From Ornithinimicrobium humiphilum (GTDB taxonomy: Bacteria > Actinomycetota > Actinomycetes > Actinomycetales > Dermatophilaceae), in NCBI RefSeq assembly GCF_006716885.1, contig NZ_VFPU01000001.1, positions 186,001 through 250,000 on the forward strand: DNA of 64,000 nt, given 5' to 3'. Positions within the stretch are counted from its first letter, which is position 1; each line of letters starts with the position of its first letter. The translations under genes and the position numbers were made by a program. Below the pieces are notes generated by a model. That model had not been told where the DNA came from and did not search any database. It saw only the letters and a program-made list of their open reading frames with translations. Positions 15,577-23,339 of the stretch are shown piece after piece.

Positions 15577-16257
15577 ATGGGAGCGTCGCCCGCGGAGGTC
15601 GATCGTCAAGGGTCCTCGACCCGGTCCGCGGGCGTTTGGGACTGGCTGCGGCTCGCCGTGGCCGGGCTCACCGTCGCGGCCGTCGCGGCGACCGTGGCCG
15701 AGGTCGCGGGCCGGTCGCGGATCAACCCGTTCAACATCTTCGGCTACTTCACGATCCAGTCGAACCTGCTGCTCGCGGCTCTCTACATCCTGCTCGGCGT
15801 CCTGGCACTGACCGGCCGCGTCCGCCCCACCTGGGCCGAGCCCGCGCGGGCGGCGTGCGTCACCTACATCGTCCTCGTCGGGATCGTGTATGCCGTGCTG
15901 CTCGCCCCCCTCGGGGCCGAGGGCGGTGTGCCGGTCGAGTGGGCCAACACCGTGCTGCACGTCGTGACGCCGATCTACGCCGTCGTCGACTGGGTGCTCG
16001 CACCCGGTCGCCGGCGGCTGCCCGACCGTCTCGTGGGCGCGATCTTGATCTATCCGATCGTGTGGCTGGTCGTCGTGCTCATCCGTGGCGCCACCGACGG
16101 CTGGGTTCCCTATCCCTTCCTCGACCCCGAGCAGGGCTACGGACGGATCGCGGTGACGGTGCTGGTCATCTCGCTCGGCGTCGCTGCCTTCGGGTGGCTG
16201 GTGGTCCGGTCGACTCGCTTCCTGCCGGGGAAGGAACCGGGATTTGTCGCACCGTAG
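15577..16257 (+). CDS. Pr6Pr family integral membrane protein
   Basis: 226 residues with six to seven helices. The stretch NPFNIFGYFTIQSNLL (~49-64) and the later HVVTPIYAVVDWVL are hallmarks of the Pr6Pr / FAR-17a-AIG1-like group of actinobacterial membrane proteins; the eukaryotic relatives include lipid hydrolases, but the bacterial role is unknown. Start at 15577 is decided by TAGTTT (15564-15569), 7 bases, ATG. It is transcribed alone and convergent with the receiver protein that follows, 12 bases apart. Confidence 0.78.
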   Translation: MGASPAEVDRQGSSTRSAGVWDWLRLAVAGLTVAAVAATVAEVAGRSRINPFNIFGYFTIQSNLLLAALYILLGVLALTGRVRPTWAEPARAACVTYIVLVGIVYAVLLAPLGAEGGVPVEWANTVLHVVTPIYAVVDWVLAPGRRRLPDRLVGAILIYPIVWLVVVLIRGATDGWVPYPFLDPEQGYGRIAVTVLVISLGVAAFGWLVVRSTRFLPGKEPGFVAP

Positions 16258-16269
16258 GAGGCAGCGGGG

Positions 16270-16938
16270 TCAGACCCGCGGCCCGCGCAGCGCGTTCGTC
16301 ACGAAGGTGATGAGCTCGTCCGGCCGGTTGGTGCACCCGAGCGCCCCGCGCCGGACGGCTTCGTCGAAGTCGTCCCTCGACCGCGACGAGGCGTAGATGA
16401 CGTAGGGCGTCCGATCACCGCGCTGCCGCAGCGTGTCGAGCAGGGTGTAGCCGGCGCGGCGGTCACCCGGTCGGCCCATGTCGGAGATGACCAGGTCGAA
16501 GGCGCCGACGGAGGCCATCTGGCCCAGGGCCTCCTCGGTGGAGGTGCTCAGCGTCACGTGCATGCCCAGGGCGTGCAGCGCGGCCATCTCGGAGCGGTTG
16601 TTGCTCGGGTTGTCGTCGACCCAGAGGATCCGAGGGGCCCGCCCGAGCGCCTCGACCCCGAGCGCCGCCACCTCGACGCCGGACTCGGCGTCCTCCGGCG
16701 TCAGCGGGGTCTCCGGACTCTTGGCGGCGGCCTCCATGAGGGCCCGGGTCGCAACCACCTGGCTCTTGGCGCTGATGCTGAACCCGCCCGGGGCACTGAC
16801 CTGGACGTCGTCGCGGCGCAGCAGTGCGGTCAGGGGCTTGCGGAAGAAGAGCGCGATGACCAGGACGACGAGTGGCCACGCCACCGCGCCGAGGAAGGTG
16901 CTGATCTCGTCGAGACCCACGCCTGAGGCCGCGCGCAC
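16270..16938 (-). CDS. Membrane-tethered response-regulator-like protein
   Basis: 222 residues. A single membrane helix at ~14-34 (LGAVAWPLVVLVIALFF) precedes an ~65-residue linker and a C-terminal receiver domain (~100-222): ILWVDDNPSNN (acidic pocket), LVISDMGRPG (phospho-acceptor Asp) and IYASS (switch Ser). The usual Lys before Pro is replaced (GCTNRPDEL), as in a known receiver subgroup found beside diverse conflict or signalling proteins. No output domain and no kinase gene nearby. The start is uncertain: GTG 16938 has a CAGACT -10-like box with a 6-base gap; an ATG 11 codons upstream is the alternative. Likely a membrane-anchored signalling adaptor; function unknown. Confidence 0.68.
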   Translation of the reverse strand: MRAASGVGLDEISTFLGAVAWPLVVLVIALFFRKPLTALLRRDDVQVSAPGGFSISAKSQVVATRALMEAAAKSPETPLTPEDAESGVEVAALGVEALGRAPRILWVDDNPSNNRSEMAALHALGMHVTLSTSTEEALGQMASVGAFDLVISDMGRPGDRRAGYTLLDTLRQRGDRTPYVIYASSRSRDDFDEAVRRGALGCTNRPDELITFVTNALRGPRV

Positions 16939-17067
16939 CCTTGCAGTCTGGCACCCGGCATGACTGCTGACCATGGATACCGCCCGGATAACTCCCGTCT
17001 CCCAGGGAGATACCGTCGCCCGCCACCGTCGAGGGACATCGCTATCCCGATACGGAGGGCCACGACC

Positions 17068-17992
17068 ATGAGCACCACCACGACCCGTCTGGCTGCTGCG
17101 ACGACCGCGCTCCTGCTGCTCGGCGGCTGCGGGCAGGACGAGCCCACGGGCGAGGCGGCGGCGGAGGAACCGACCACCTCGCCCGCACCCCAGACCTCGG
17201 GACAACCCACCACCACGGAACCCGAGACCACCACGGAACCCGAGACCGAGATGTCTGAGGACCGCATCCCCGAGGGCCGCTACGAGTGTGAGGCGACGAG
17301 GCCGAGCCCCTGGAGGGTGGGATCGCCGATCGGATGCTCGCCGACATCGGGATCGAGGGCGTGACCGGGATCGGCGTCCTGCCGGGCGCGCTCCGCCGGA
17401 TGCTCGGGGTGACGCACGAGTTCCGCACCCCGGCAGACTTCGAAGGGGCGGTCGTCCAGAGCGAGCTCAACGCCGCGGCCGTCGCGATGCTCGAGGCCCT
17501 GGGTGCCGACGAGCCGGTCGCCGGGGTGGAGGCCAACGCGCTCGACGGTCTCGACGGACTGGTCGCCCACGTCGGCGCGGTCGTCGGCAACACCTACCAG
17601 GACGACGCCGTCGCGTTCACGACCAACCTCAACCTGTGGCCCGATCGCTCGTCCTCGTCGCCAACTCCGAGGCGTTGGAGGCGTGGCCCGAGGAGTACCG
17701 GACGGCGCTGCTCGAGGCCGCGGCCGTGAGCTTCGAGGACGCCCTCGAGGCCACCCGCACCGAGGACCGCCTCCCCGATGACCACCGCGCCGAGGTCTGC
17801 GGTGCCGGCCTGGAGATGGTGGAGCTCACCGAGGACGAGCTGGCCGCCGTGCGGGCCGCGGTCGAGCCGGCCTACGAGGCGCTGCGAGCCGTCGCGGGGG
17901 CAGCGGCATACCTCGACGAGATCGAGGCGCTCAAGGCCGAGCTGGCGCACCGCCCGACGTCTTCACCTGCGACTGACGGTCAGTCCCGGTAG
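17068..17992 (+). pseudogene. Decayed TRAP transporter DctP-like solute-binding lipoprotein
   Basis: The ATG at 17068 (GGAGGG upstream) opens a lipoprotein with lipobox LLGGC at ~18-22 and a Thr/Pro/Glu-rich linker, then IPEGRYECEAT. The frame then fails near 17290-17330 and continues in another frame as an unmistakable DctP C-terminal half (RTPADFEGAVVQSELNAAAV; VGNTYQDDAVAFTT), and shifts again near 17645 into LVLVANSEALEAWPEEYRTAL, typical of the DctP end. The N-terminal binding lobe (~100 residues) is also missing, so this is deletion plus two frameshifts rather than one sequencing error. No TRAP membrane subunits (DctQ/M) lie nearby. Confidence 0.8.
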
Positions 17993-18333
17993 CTGTGCGG
18001 GGCGTCGCCGCTGACCTCGCCGGCCACGTGCTCGGCGTGCGACAGGGCCTCGGTCAGGAGACGGCGGACGTGGGCGCTGGTGGCGCGGTAGTAGATGAAG
18101 GTGCCCTCCCGCCGGCTGGTCACCAGGCCCGCGAGCCGGAGCTTGGCGAGGTGCTGGCTGACCGCGGGTGCCGAGGCGCCCACCTCCTGGCAGAGCGCGG
18201 AGACGTTGTGCTCGTCGTGCAGCAGGAGCCACAGGATCTTGACCCGCGTGGGGTCGGCGAGCATCCGGAAGGTCTCGACGGCCAGCTGGGCGTGCTCGTC
18301 GGTGGGCACGGAACTGGCGCGGACGTCAGGCAT
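17980..18333 (-). CDS. ArsR/SmtB-family metal-responsive repressor
   Basis: 117 residues. The winged helix lies at ~25-95: FRMLADPTRVKILWLLL, then the recognition helix VGASAPAVSQHLAKLRLAGLV and the wing REGTFIYYR. A His-rich tail (HAEHVAG...HSYRD) could supply alpha5-type zinc ligands (H at ~100-103 and 114), while the alpha3 Cys box is only partly seen (one Cys near 45). It is divergent from a CDF efflux gene, with a symmetrical operator between them, so zinc (or nickel/cobalt) repression-relief is likely. Start at 18333 is set by TAAGAT (18346-18341) plus 7 bases; an ATG three codons earlier overlaps that box. Confidence 0.86.
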   Translation of the reverse strand: MPDVRASSVPTDEHAQLAVETFRMLADPTRVKILWLLLHDEHNVSALCQEVGASAPAVSQHLAKLRLAGLVTSRREGTFIYYRATSAHVRRLLTEALSHAEHVAGEVSGDAPHSYRD

Positions 18334-18340
18334 GGGAACC

Positions 18341-18380
18341 ATCTTACGTTTTGCTATTTGCGCGACTATGCAAATAATCT
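18341..18380. promoter_or_regulatory. Divergent promoters and ArsR operator
   Basis: Forward promoter: TTGCTA (18351-18356), 18-base spacer, TAATCT (18375-18380), 6 bases to the GTG of the efflux gene. Reverse -10: TAAGAT (18346-18341), 7 bases to the regulator ATG. Between the forward -35 and -10 sits a perfect 7-8-7 inverted repeat, TATTTGC (18355-18361) and GCAAATA (18370-18376). A repressor bound here would block both leaderless transcripts. Confidence 0.78.
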
Positions 18381-18386
18381 CCTCGG

Positions 18387-19427
18387 GTGACCACCGAGCT
18401 GAAGCGCAGCGGCGACACCCACCACGGGGACGGCCATCACCACGAGCACGACCATGAGCACGGCCATGGCCATGACCACGACCATGAGCACGCCGGTGGG
18501 CTGCTCGGGAGGCTCCGCCACGCCCTGACCCCGCACAGCCACGACCACACCGAGGCGATCCAGAGCGCGGAGGAGTCCAGCCGGGTCGGGATCCGCGCGG
18601 CGTGGATCAGCCTGGTGGGCATGGGTCTCACCGCGGCCCTGCAGATCGTCATCGTGGCGCTGAGCGGCTCCGTGGCGCTGCTGGCCGACACCGTGCACAA
18701 CCTCGGCCACCTGGCGACGACGATCCCGCTGATCATCGCCTTCCGCCTCGGGCGGCGGGCGCCCACGCGGCGCTACAGCTACGGCTACCGCCGGGCCGAG
18801 GACCTCGTGGGGCTGCTCATCGGCCTGGTCATCGCCCTGTCCGCGGCGCTCATCGTCTGGGAGTCGGTGCGGGGGCTGCTCCAGCCTCCCGAGCTGACCA
18901 ACCTGGGGTGGGTGCTGGCTGCGGCCCTCATCGGTGCCGCGGGCAACGAGGCGGTGGCCATCTACCGCATCCGCGCCGGGCGTCGGATCGGGTCCGCCGC
19001 CCTGATCGCCGAGGGGCAGCACGCCCGCACCGACGCTCTCACGTCCGTGGCCGTCGCGGTGGGCGTCGTCGGCGTGTGGCTCGGTATGCCGCGCCTCGAC
19101 CCGTTCATCGGCCTCGTGATCGCGGGCGTCATCCTCGCCGTCCTGGTGTCGTCGATGCGCACCGTGGTGCACCGGCTCATGGACGGTGTGGACGAGAGCA
19201 CCCTCGGCCGGCTCGAGCAGGCCGCCGCCGCGGTCCCCGGCGTGCTCGCCGTGCAGGACGCACGCGCCCGCTGGTCCGGCCACCGGCTCGAGGCCGAGCT
19301 CGGGGTCGTCGCCGACGCCACGCTGAGCCTGCCCGACGCGCACGCGCTGGGCGAGCGGGTTCAGCACGACCTCGTCGGCAGGGTGCCGCACCTCGACCGG
19401 GTCGCGGTCACGGTCGTCCCTGGCTGA
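18387..19427 (+). CDS. Cation diffusion facilitator (CDF) metal efflux protein
   Basis: 346 residues. The cytoplasmic N-terminus is a His/Asp/Glu-rich metal-binding tract (~10-55, repeated HEHDH/GHGH). Six membrane helices follow; the HxxxD-type zinc-site halves appear in helix 2 (LLADTVHNLGH) and helix 5 (EGQHARTDALTS). The C-terminal ~80 residues form the cytoplasmic CDF dimer domain (VPGVLAVQDARARWSG). It should exchange Zn2+ (or Co/Cd) for protons. Controlled by the divergent ArsR repressor. GTG start fits the leaderless promoter. Like DmeF-type CDFs it has the long His tract, so cobalt or nickel is an alternative substrate. Confidence 0.9.
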   Translation: MTTELKRSGDTHHGDGHHHEHDHEHGHGHDHDHEHAGGLLGRLRHALTPHSHDHTEAIQSAEESSRVGIRAAWISLVGMGLTAALQIVIVALSGSVALLADTVHNLGHLATTIPLIIAFRLGRRAPTRRYSYGYRRAEDLVGLLIGLVIALSAALIVWESVRGLLQPPELTNLGWVLAAALIGAAGNEAVAIYRIRAGRRIGSAALIAEGQHARTDALTSVAVAVGVVGVWLGMPRLDPFIGLVIAGVILAVLVSSMRTVVHRLMDGVDESTLGRLEQAAAAVPGVLAVQDARARWSGHRLEAELGVVADATLSLPDAHALGERVQHDLVGRVPHLDRVAVTVVPG

Positions 19428-19467
19428 GCCGAAGCGAGGGAGTCGTCGCGGGGGCCAGACTGGGGTC

Positions 19468-20286
19468 GTGAGCGTCGTCCCCGTCTACAGCATCGCGAAG
19501 TCCTCCACGGCGGCCGCGGCCCTGCTGTCCTTCGACCCCGAGGCGCCGGTGGGGACGGTGCTGCCCGACCTCCCGTCGGTGCTGGCGCGGCTGACCTTCC
19601 GCGACCTGCTCTCGCACCGCTCGGGGCTGGAGGACTATGCCGGGTGGCCGGACTACGGCCCGGCCGTCGCCGCTCGGGAGACGCCCTGGCCGGTCGCGGA
19701 CGTGCTCGGACGAGCGAGGGTCGGGGAGCCGGGCCGTTTCGTCTACTCCAACATCGGCTACCTGCTCGTCCGGCTGGCCCTCGAGACGAAGCACGGCACG
19801 CCCTTCTTCGAGGTCCTGGACGACCTCGTGCTCGGACCGCTCGGCATCCAGGCCTGGCCCTTCTCGGAGCCCGAGGACTGGGACCACTGCGACCACCCGG
19901 CGATCGACGACTCGCTCCGTCGCTACCACCTGGGCTGGGTCTACACCGGCACCTTCGCCGCGGAGCCGGACGAGGCCGCACGCGGGATCGCGCTGATCCT
20001 GCAGGGTCGCCTCGGGGCCGACGTCGCGGCGGCGATGAAGAGGACCATGCCGGTGGACGTGCCCGCCGACGACCCGTTCGCCCCCACCGCGGGCTACGGG
20101 CTCGGGTTGATGACCCACGGCATACCGGTCTCGGCCGTCGGTCACGGAGGAGGTGGGCCGGGGTTCTCGCTCTTCGCGGCCGCCAGCGCGGACGGCACGC
20201 GGTGGCGCGGCGAGGTCGGCGCGACCGAGCGTCCCGACGAGGATCTGGTCCGACGTTGCCTCGAGGCGGTCGCGAACCCGGCCTGA
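19468..20286 (+). CDS. Beta-lactamase-fold serine hydrolase (class C / penicillin-binding protein-like)
   Basis: 272 residues. SIAK (~8-11) gives the SxxK nucleophile/base, YSN (~92-94) the second motif and GHGGGGPG (~226-233) the third-motif region (HxG type) of the AmpC/EstB/ADP family. The usual ~60 residues before SxxK are missing: the nucleophile lies only 8 residues from the start, so this is either an N-terminally short member or the true start lies upstream in a frame I cannot support. The GTG fits CAGACT (19456-19461), 6-base gap. No signal peptide, so cytoplasmic. Substrate unknown: peptide or ester hydrolysis rather than antibiotic resistance is the cautious reading. Confidence 0.68.
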   Translation: MSVVPVYSIAKSSTAAAALLSFDPEAPVGTVLPDLPSVLARLTFRDLLSHRSGLEDYAGWPDYGPAVAARETPWPVADVLGRARVGEPGRFVYSNIGYLLVRLALETKHGTPFFEVLDDLVLGPLGIQAWPFSEPEDWDHCDHPAIDDSLRRYHLGWVYTGTFAAEPDEAARGIALILQGRLGADVAAAMKRTMPVDVPADDPFAPTAGYGLGLMTHGIPVSAVGHGGGGPGFSLFAAASADGTRWRGEVGATERPDEDLVRRCLEAVANPA

Positions 20287-20295
20287 GGAAGCGAC

Positions 20296-20778
20296 TCAGG
20301 AGGCCGCGACGCTCGCCACCTCGCGCTCCGCGATCTCGCGGATGGTGTCCAGCGTGCGCGGCATGTCGCAGCGCGCCGCGGCGGTGCGCTGCTCCATCTG
20401 CGCGGGAGCGTCGTCTCCGTACTTCTCGTGGAAGAACGCCTGCCCCGTCTCGGTGAACTCCCACGTGTGCGTCAGCTCGGTGCCGCCCCCGACGGGCTCG
20501 AGGAGGTAGGCCCACCGCACGTAGCCGGCCCCGACCTCCCACGCGAAGGTCCTCCCGGGGTCGGCGGCGGCGACGGTGGAGGTGGTGCTCCACTGCCGCG
20601 CACCGTTGTCGTTGTGCCCGGTGAAGCGTGCCCCGACGCCCGTCTCCGAAGGGTCCTCCCACTCGCAGGCGCGGCACGTCGGGCTCCACTCACCCGTGCG
20701 CGTCACGTCGCTCACCAGCGAGTAGACGACCTCGGGGGAGGCGTTGACGACGATCGAGGCGCGGTGGGTGAGCTCCAT
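20296..20778 (-). CDS. SRPBCC (START-like) domain protein
   Basis: 160 residues covering one helix-grip fold: MELTHRASIVVNASPEVVYSLVSDV at the N-terminus, central beta strands with ARQWSTTSTVAAADPGRTFAWEV, and a long C-terminal helix. This is the polyketide cyclase/dehydrase-lipid transport group; the deep pocket binds unknown hydrophobic ligands. No catalytic residues can be named. Start at 20778 is supported by TACGGT (20790-20785) on the minus strand and a 6-base gap. It converges with the serine hydrolase gene, 9 bases apart. Confidence 0.8.
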   Translation of the reverse strand: MELTHRASIVVNASPEVVYSLVSDVTRTGEWSPTCRACEWEDPSETGVGARFTGHNDNGARQWSTTSTVAAADPGRTFAWEVGAGYVRWAYLLEPVGGGTELTHTWEFTETGQAFFHEKYGDDAPAQMEQRTAAARCDMPRTLDTIREIAEREVASVAAS

Positions 20779-20850
20779 ACCCCCACCGTAATCCGGTTGC
20801 GGCACACGAGGTTTCCGGATTGTTCCGTCCTGGGAAATGGTCGTAAAAAC

Positions 20851-20879
20851 ATCACGAATCAATCACATAGATCACATAG
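20851..20879. promoter_or_regulatory. Tandem 9-mers ATCACATAG upstream of the M14 carboxypeptidase
   Basis: ATCAC occurs at 20851, 20862 and 20871; the last two are identical 9-mers ATCACATAG end to end. This [G/A]TCACANNN layout is the same as the box at 7539-7561, also before an exported protein gene, and is similar to MtrA direct repeats. Function inferred. Confidence 0.42.
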
Positions 20880-20946
20880 ATCTGCCAGGATGCGGCCAGA
20901 GCACCGCCAAGACCGAGGCTGTGCCCGAACGAGGGAGAGTCCCCCA

Positions 20947-22878
20947 ATGTTCCGATCTCAACGACGTGATCGAAGCACCCTGACGCGGCGGCGCGGCTTT
21001 GTCGTGAGCGCGTCCGCAGCAGCTGCCCTGGCCCTGGCCACGGTCGTGCCCCTGGAGGCCGCGAAGGCCGACACCCCGCAGGTCTCGGTCGAGACCGGCG
21101 TCGGCATGGCCCATATCTCCTGGACCGCTGTCGATGGAGCACAGCGCTACGAGATCGAGCGCACCCTGATGAACGGCAGCACCCCGGCCGGCCCCGGCAC
21201 CATCGTCGGCATCTGGACGCCGACCCGCGGTGGCGACAACATCACCCAGGGCCCCACGGTCTTCGCCGACCACGGCTTCGTCGTGGGCGAGCGCTACCAG
21301 TGGCGGGTCCGTCCCGTCATCGGTGGCACGCCGGGCGACTGGTCCGAGCCGATCGTGATGAGCACACCCGACCACCCCGGCCCGTCGCAGTACCTGACCG
21401 GACACGAGATGAGCGACGGCGTCCGCTACACCACGGACGCCGAAGAGGTCGAGCTGATGACGCGCATCGCCGCGGACAGCCCGCGCGTCCGTCTCGAGTC
21501 CCTCGGCACCACCTACGAGGGTCGCCCGATCCTCGCGGCCGTCGTCGGCAACCCGCCCGGCACCCCGCAGCAGATCGCCAAGAACGGCTCGGTCCTCCTC
21601 GCCGGCAACGTGCACGGCACCGAGCGCTCCGGCCGCGAGGCCGGCCTGACGATGCTGCGCCGCCTCGCCTTCTCGGACGAGCAGTGGGTCACCGACCTGT
21701 TGAGCACGACCACGGTCATCATCGTCCCGACGCAGAACCCTGACGGTCAGGCCAACAGCCAGCGCAGCAACATCTCGGGCCAGGACCTCAACCGTGACCA
21801 CATCCTGCTGCGTCACCCCGAGGCCCTCGGCATCGCCAAGGTCATCCGGGACTACCAGCCCGACATCATCGTCGACGCCCACGAGAACCCCGGCGCCGGC
21901 ACCGACATCCAGTTCCTGTGGCCGCGCAGCCTCGCGGTGGAGTCCAACCTCTTCACCTACAACCAGATGCTGGTCGGCCGCGGGTCGATCTACGCCAAGG
22001 CCTCCGAGGCCGGCATCTCCCCCGGCCAGTGGGGCACCCACCGCGTCGACAACTGGGAGACGCTGCTGAGCAACGTCTCCGGGCTGAAGAACACCGTCGG
22101 CCTCCTGGTCGAGGTCCCGTGGGGTGCGACCTCCGCCCACCCGGCCGAGGGTGTCCAGGGCGGGCCAGAGAACCTGCGCCGCCGGACCGCCGCCGCCTAC
22201 TGGGCCTTCGAGACGATCCTCGACTACCACCACGAGAACAAGGCGACGGTGAAGGCCACGAAGGCCGGCGCCGCGGCCTACCAGTCGGCCAACACCGGCC
22301 CGCTCTACCTGGACGGCGCCTACCCGATCCCGGTCAGCCCGCCGATCACCGACGCGAACACGATCATGTTCCAGCCCTACTGCGGCTACCGCCTCAGCCC
22401 GGAGCAGTACGCCGCGCGCGACGGCAGCGACGAGAACGCCACCGTCTCGTGGAAGTCGGCCCCGGTGAAGGACCGCCTGGCGGCCCACGGCGTCGTCGTG
22501 GAGAACGTCGGCTCCGGCATCGTCCAGGTGAAGCTGGCGCAGCCGCTGCGCGGGCTCATCCCGTTCATGCTCGACCCCGACCTCGAGACCTCGACGGTGC
22601 GCCCGCAGGGCACGCCCAACATCGGCATGGTCGACGCGACCCGTCTCGACGACCGCCGCTCGACGGTCTTCGTCAAGGGCGTGAGCACCGGTGTCCCGAA
22701 CCGCGTCGGCACCGACGGCTGCAGCGTCAACGACCTGATCGCCGACGAGCAGGCGTGGCCCAACAAGGGTCAGTTCGTGAGCCACGTCAACCACGTGGTC
22801 AACGACCTGCGTGGCAAGGGCCTGCTCAGCAACAAGGAGGCCTCGGCCATCTCCAAGGCGGTCGCCTCCGGCAAGTGA
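20947..22878 (+). CDS. Secreted M14-family zinc carboxypeptidase
   Basis: 643 residues. Twin basic start then TRRRGFVVSASAAAALALATVV, a signal peptide that may be Tat-type (RRR-F). Residues ~45-130 form a fibronectin-III-like domain (ISWTAVDGAQRYEIERT). The peptidase follows: HGTE (~223) supplies His and Glu zinc ligands, DLNRDH the substrate-binding Asn-Arg pair, and DAHENP (~307) the third zinc His. The C-terminal ~220 residues lack a named domain. It removes C-terminal residues from extracellular peptides for nutrition or wall-peptide trimming. ATG 20947 has GAGGGAGAG about 8 bases upstream. The transcript ends in a strong hairpin. Confidence 0.85.
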   Translation: MFRSQRRDRSTLTRRRGFVVSASAAAALALATVVPLEAAKADTPQVSVETGVGMAHISWTAVDGAQRYEIERTLMNGSTPAGPGTIVGIWTPTRGGDNITQGPTVFADHGFVVGERYQWRVRPVIGGTPGDWSEPIVMSTPDHPGPSQYLTGHEMSDGVRYTTDAEEVELMTRIAADSPRVRLESLGTTYEGRPILAAVVGNPPGTPQQIAKNGSVLLAGNVHGTERSGREAGLTMLRRLAFSDEQWVTDLLSTTTVIIVPTQNPDGQANSQRSNISGQDLNRDHILLRHPEALGIAKVIRDYQPDIIVDAHENPGAGTDIQFLWPRSLAVESNLFTYNQMLVGRGSIYAKASEAGISPGQWGTHRVDNWETLLSNVSGLKNTVGLLVEVPWGATSAHPAEGVQGGPENLRRRTAAAYWAFETILDYHHENKATVKATKAGAAAYQSANTGPLYLDGAYPIPVSPPITDANTIMFQPYCGYRLSPEQYAARDGSDENATVSWKSAPVKDRLAAHGVVVENVGSGIVQVKLAQPLRGLIPFMLDPDLETSTVRPQGTPNIGMVDATRLDDRRSTVFVKGVSTGVPNRVGTDGCSVNDLIADEQAWPNKGQFVSHVNHVVNDLRGKGLLSNKEASAISKAVASGK

Positions 22879-22900
22879 CCCTCGCCTGACCGCCTGACCC

Positions 22901-22950
22901 GGTCCCGGCGGGACCCCTGGTCGCTCCGACCTGGGTGTCCCGCCGGGATC
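22901..22950 (+). terminator. Terminator after the M14 carboxypeptidase
   Basis: 14-bp stem with one mismatch, GGTCCCGGCGGGAC (22901-22914) and GTCCCGCCGGGATC (22937-22950), 22 bases after the stop codon. It may also stop the opposite small membrane-protein remnant. Confidence 0.7.
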
Positions 22951-22972
22951 GCTGGTCTCCGGGGTATGCCGT

Positions 22973-23258
22973 TCAGCCGCGACCCGCGGACGTCGCCTCG
23001 TCGCCGCGCAGGGTGGCGACGGCGAGGATCGCGGCGGCCACGGCATACCCGATGCCGAAGGCGATGCGGCAGGTAGAACTGCGGCGCGATCGCGGCCACC
23101 ATGAGGCAGAGCGGCCATGCGGCCCAGGCGGGGCGCCCGCCGCGGCGCTGCCAGGTGGCGGCGACGAGGACGCCGGCGACAGCCAGCAGGGTCAGGCCCA
23201 GGACGAACATCGTCAGCGCTGCTGGTTGGTAGCGGATCTGGTCGACCAGCTCGAGCAC
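22973..23258 (-). pseudogene. Frameshifted small membrane protein
   Basis: From a GTG at 23258 the minus strand reads LELVDQIRYQPAALTMFVLG and on through two hydrophobic helices to APQFYLP near 23070; the frame then runs into Arg-rich nonsense, while the neighbouring frame continues sensibly as RIAFGIGYAVAAAILAVATL to a stop at 22973. Joined, it would be a ~95-residue protein with three helices. One indel explains it, so a sequencing error is possible. Family not recognised. It fills most of the 460-base gap between the M14 and VOC genes; the remainder holds the terminator and the -10 of the VOC gene. Confidence 0.6.
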
Positions 23259-23339
23259 GGCGAGGTCGCCCTCGAGCGCGCGCCGTCGGCGAGAGTGGTC
23301 TGTGCTTCGCCTTGCCGCAACAGGCGTAGCGTGACTCCC

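Noticed and set aside
16938..17205. N-terminal extension of the membrane-tethered receiver to an ATG at 17205
   Set aside because: The extra 89 residues are Arg/Gly-rich, not conserved-looking, and would overlap the ribosome site and start of the opposite TRAP relic.
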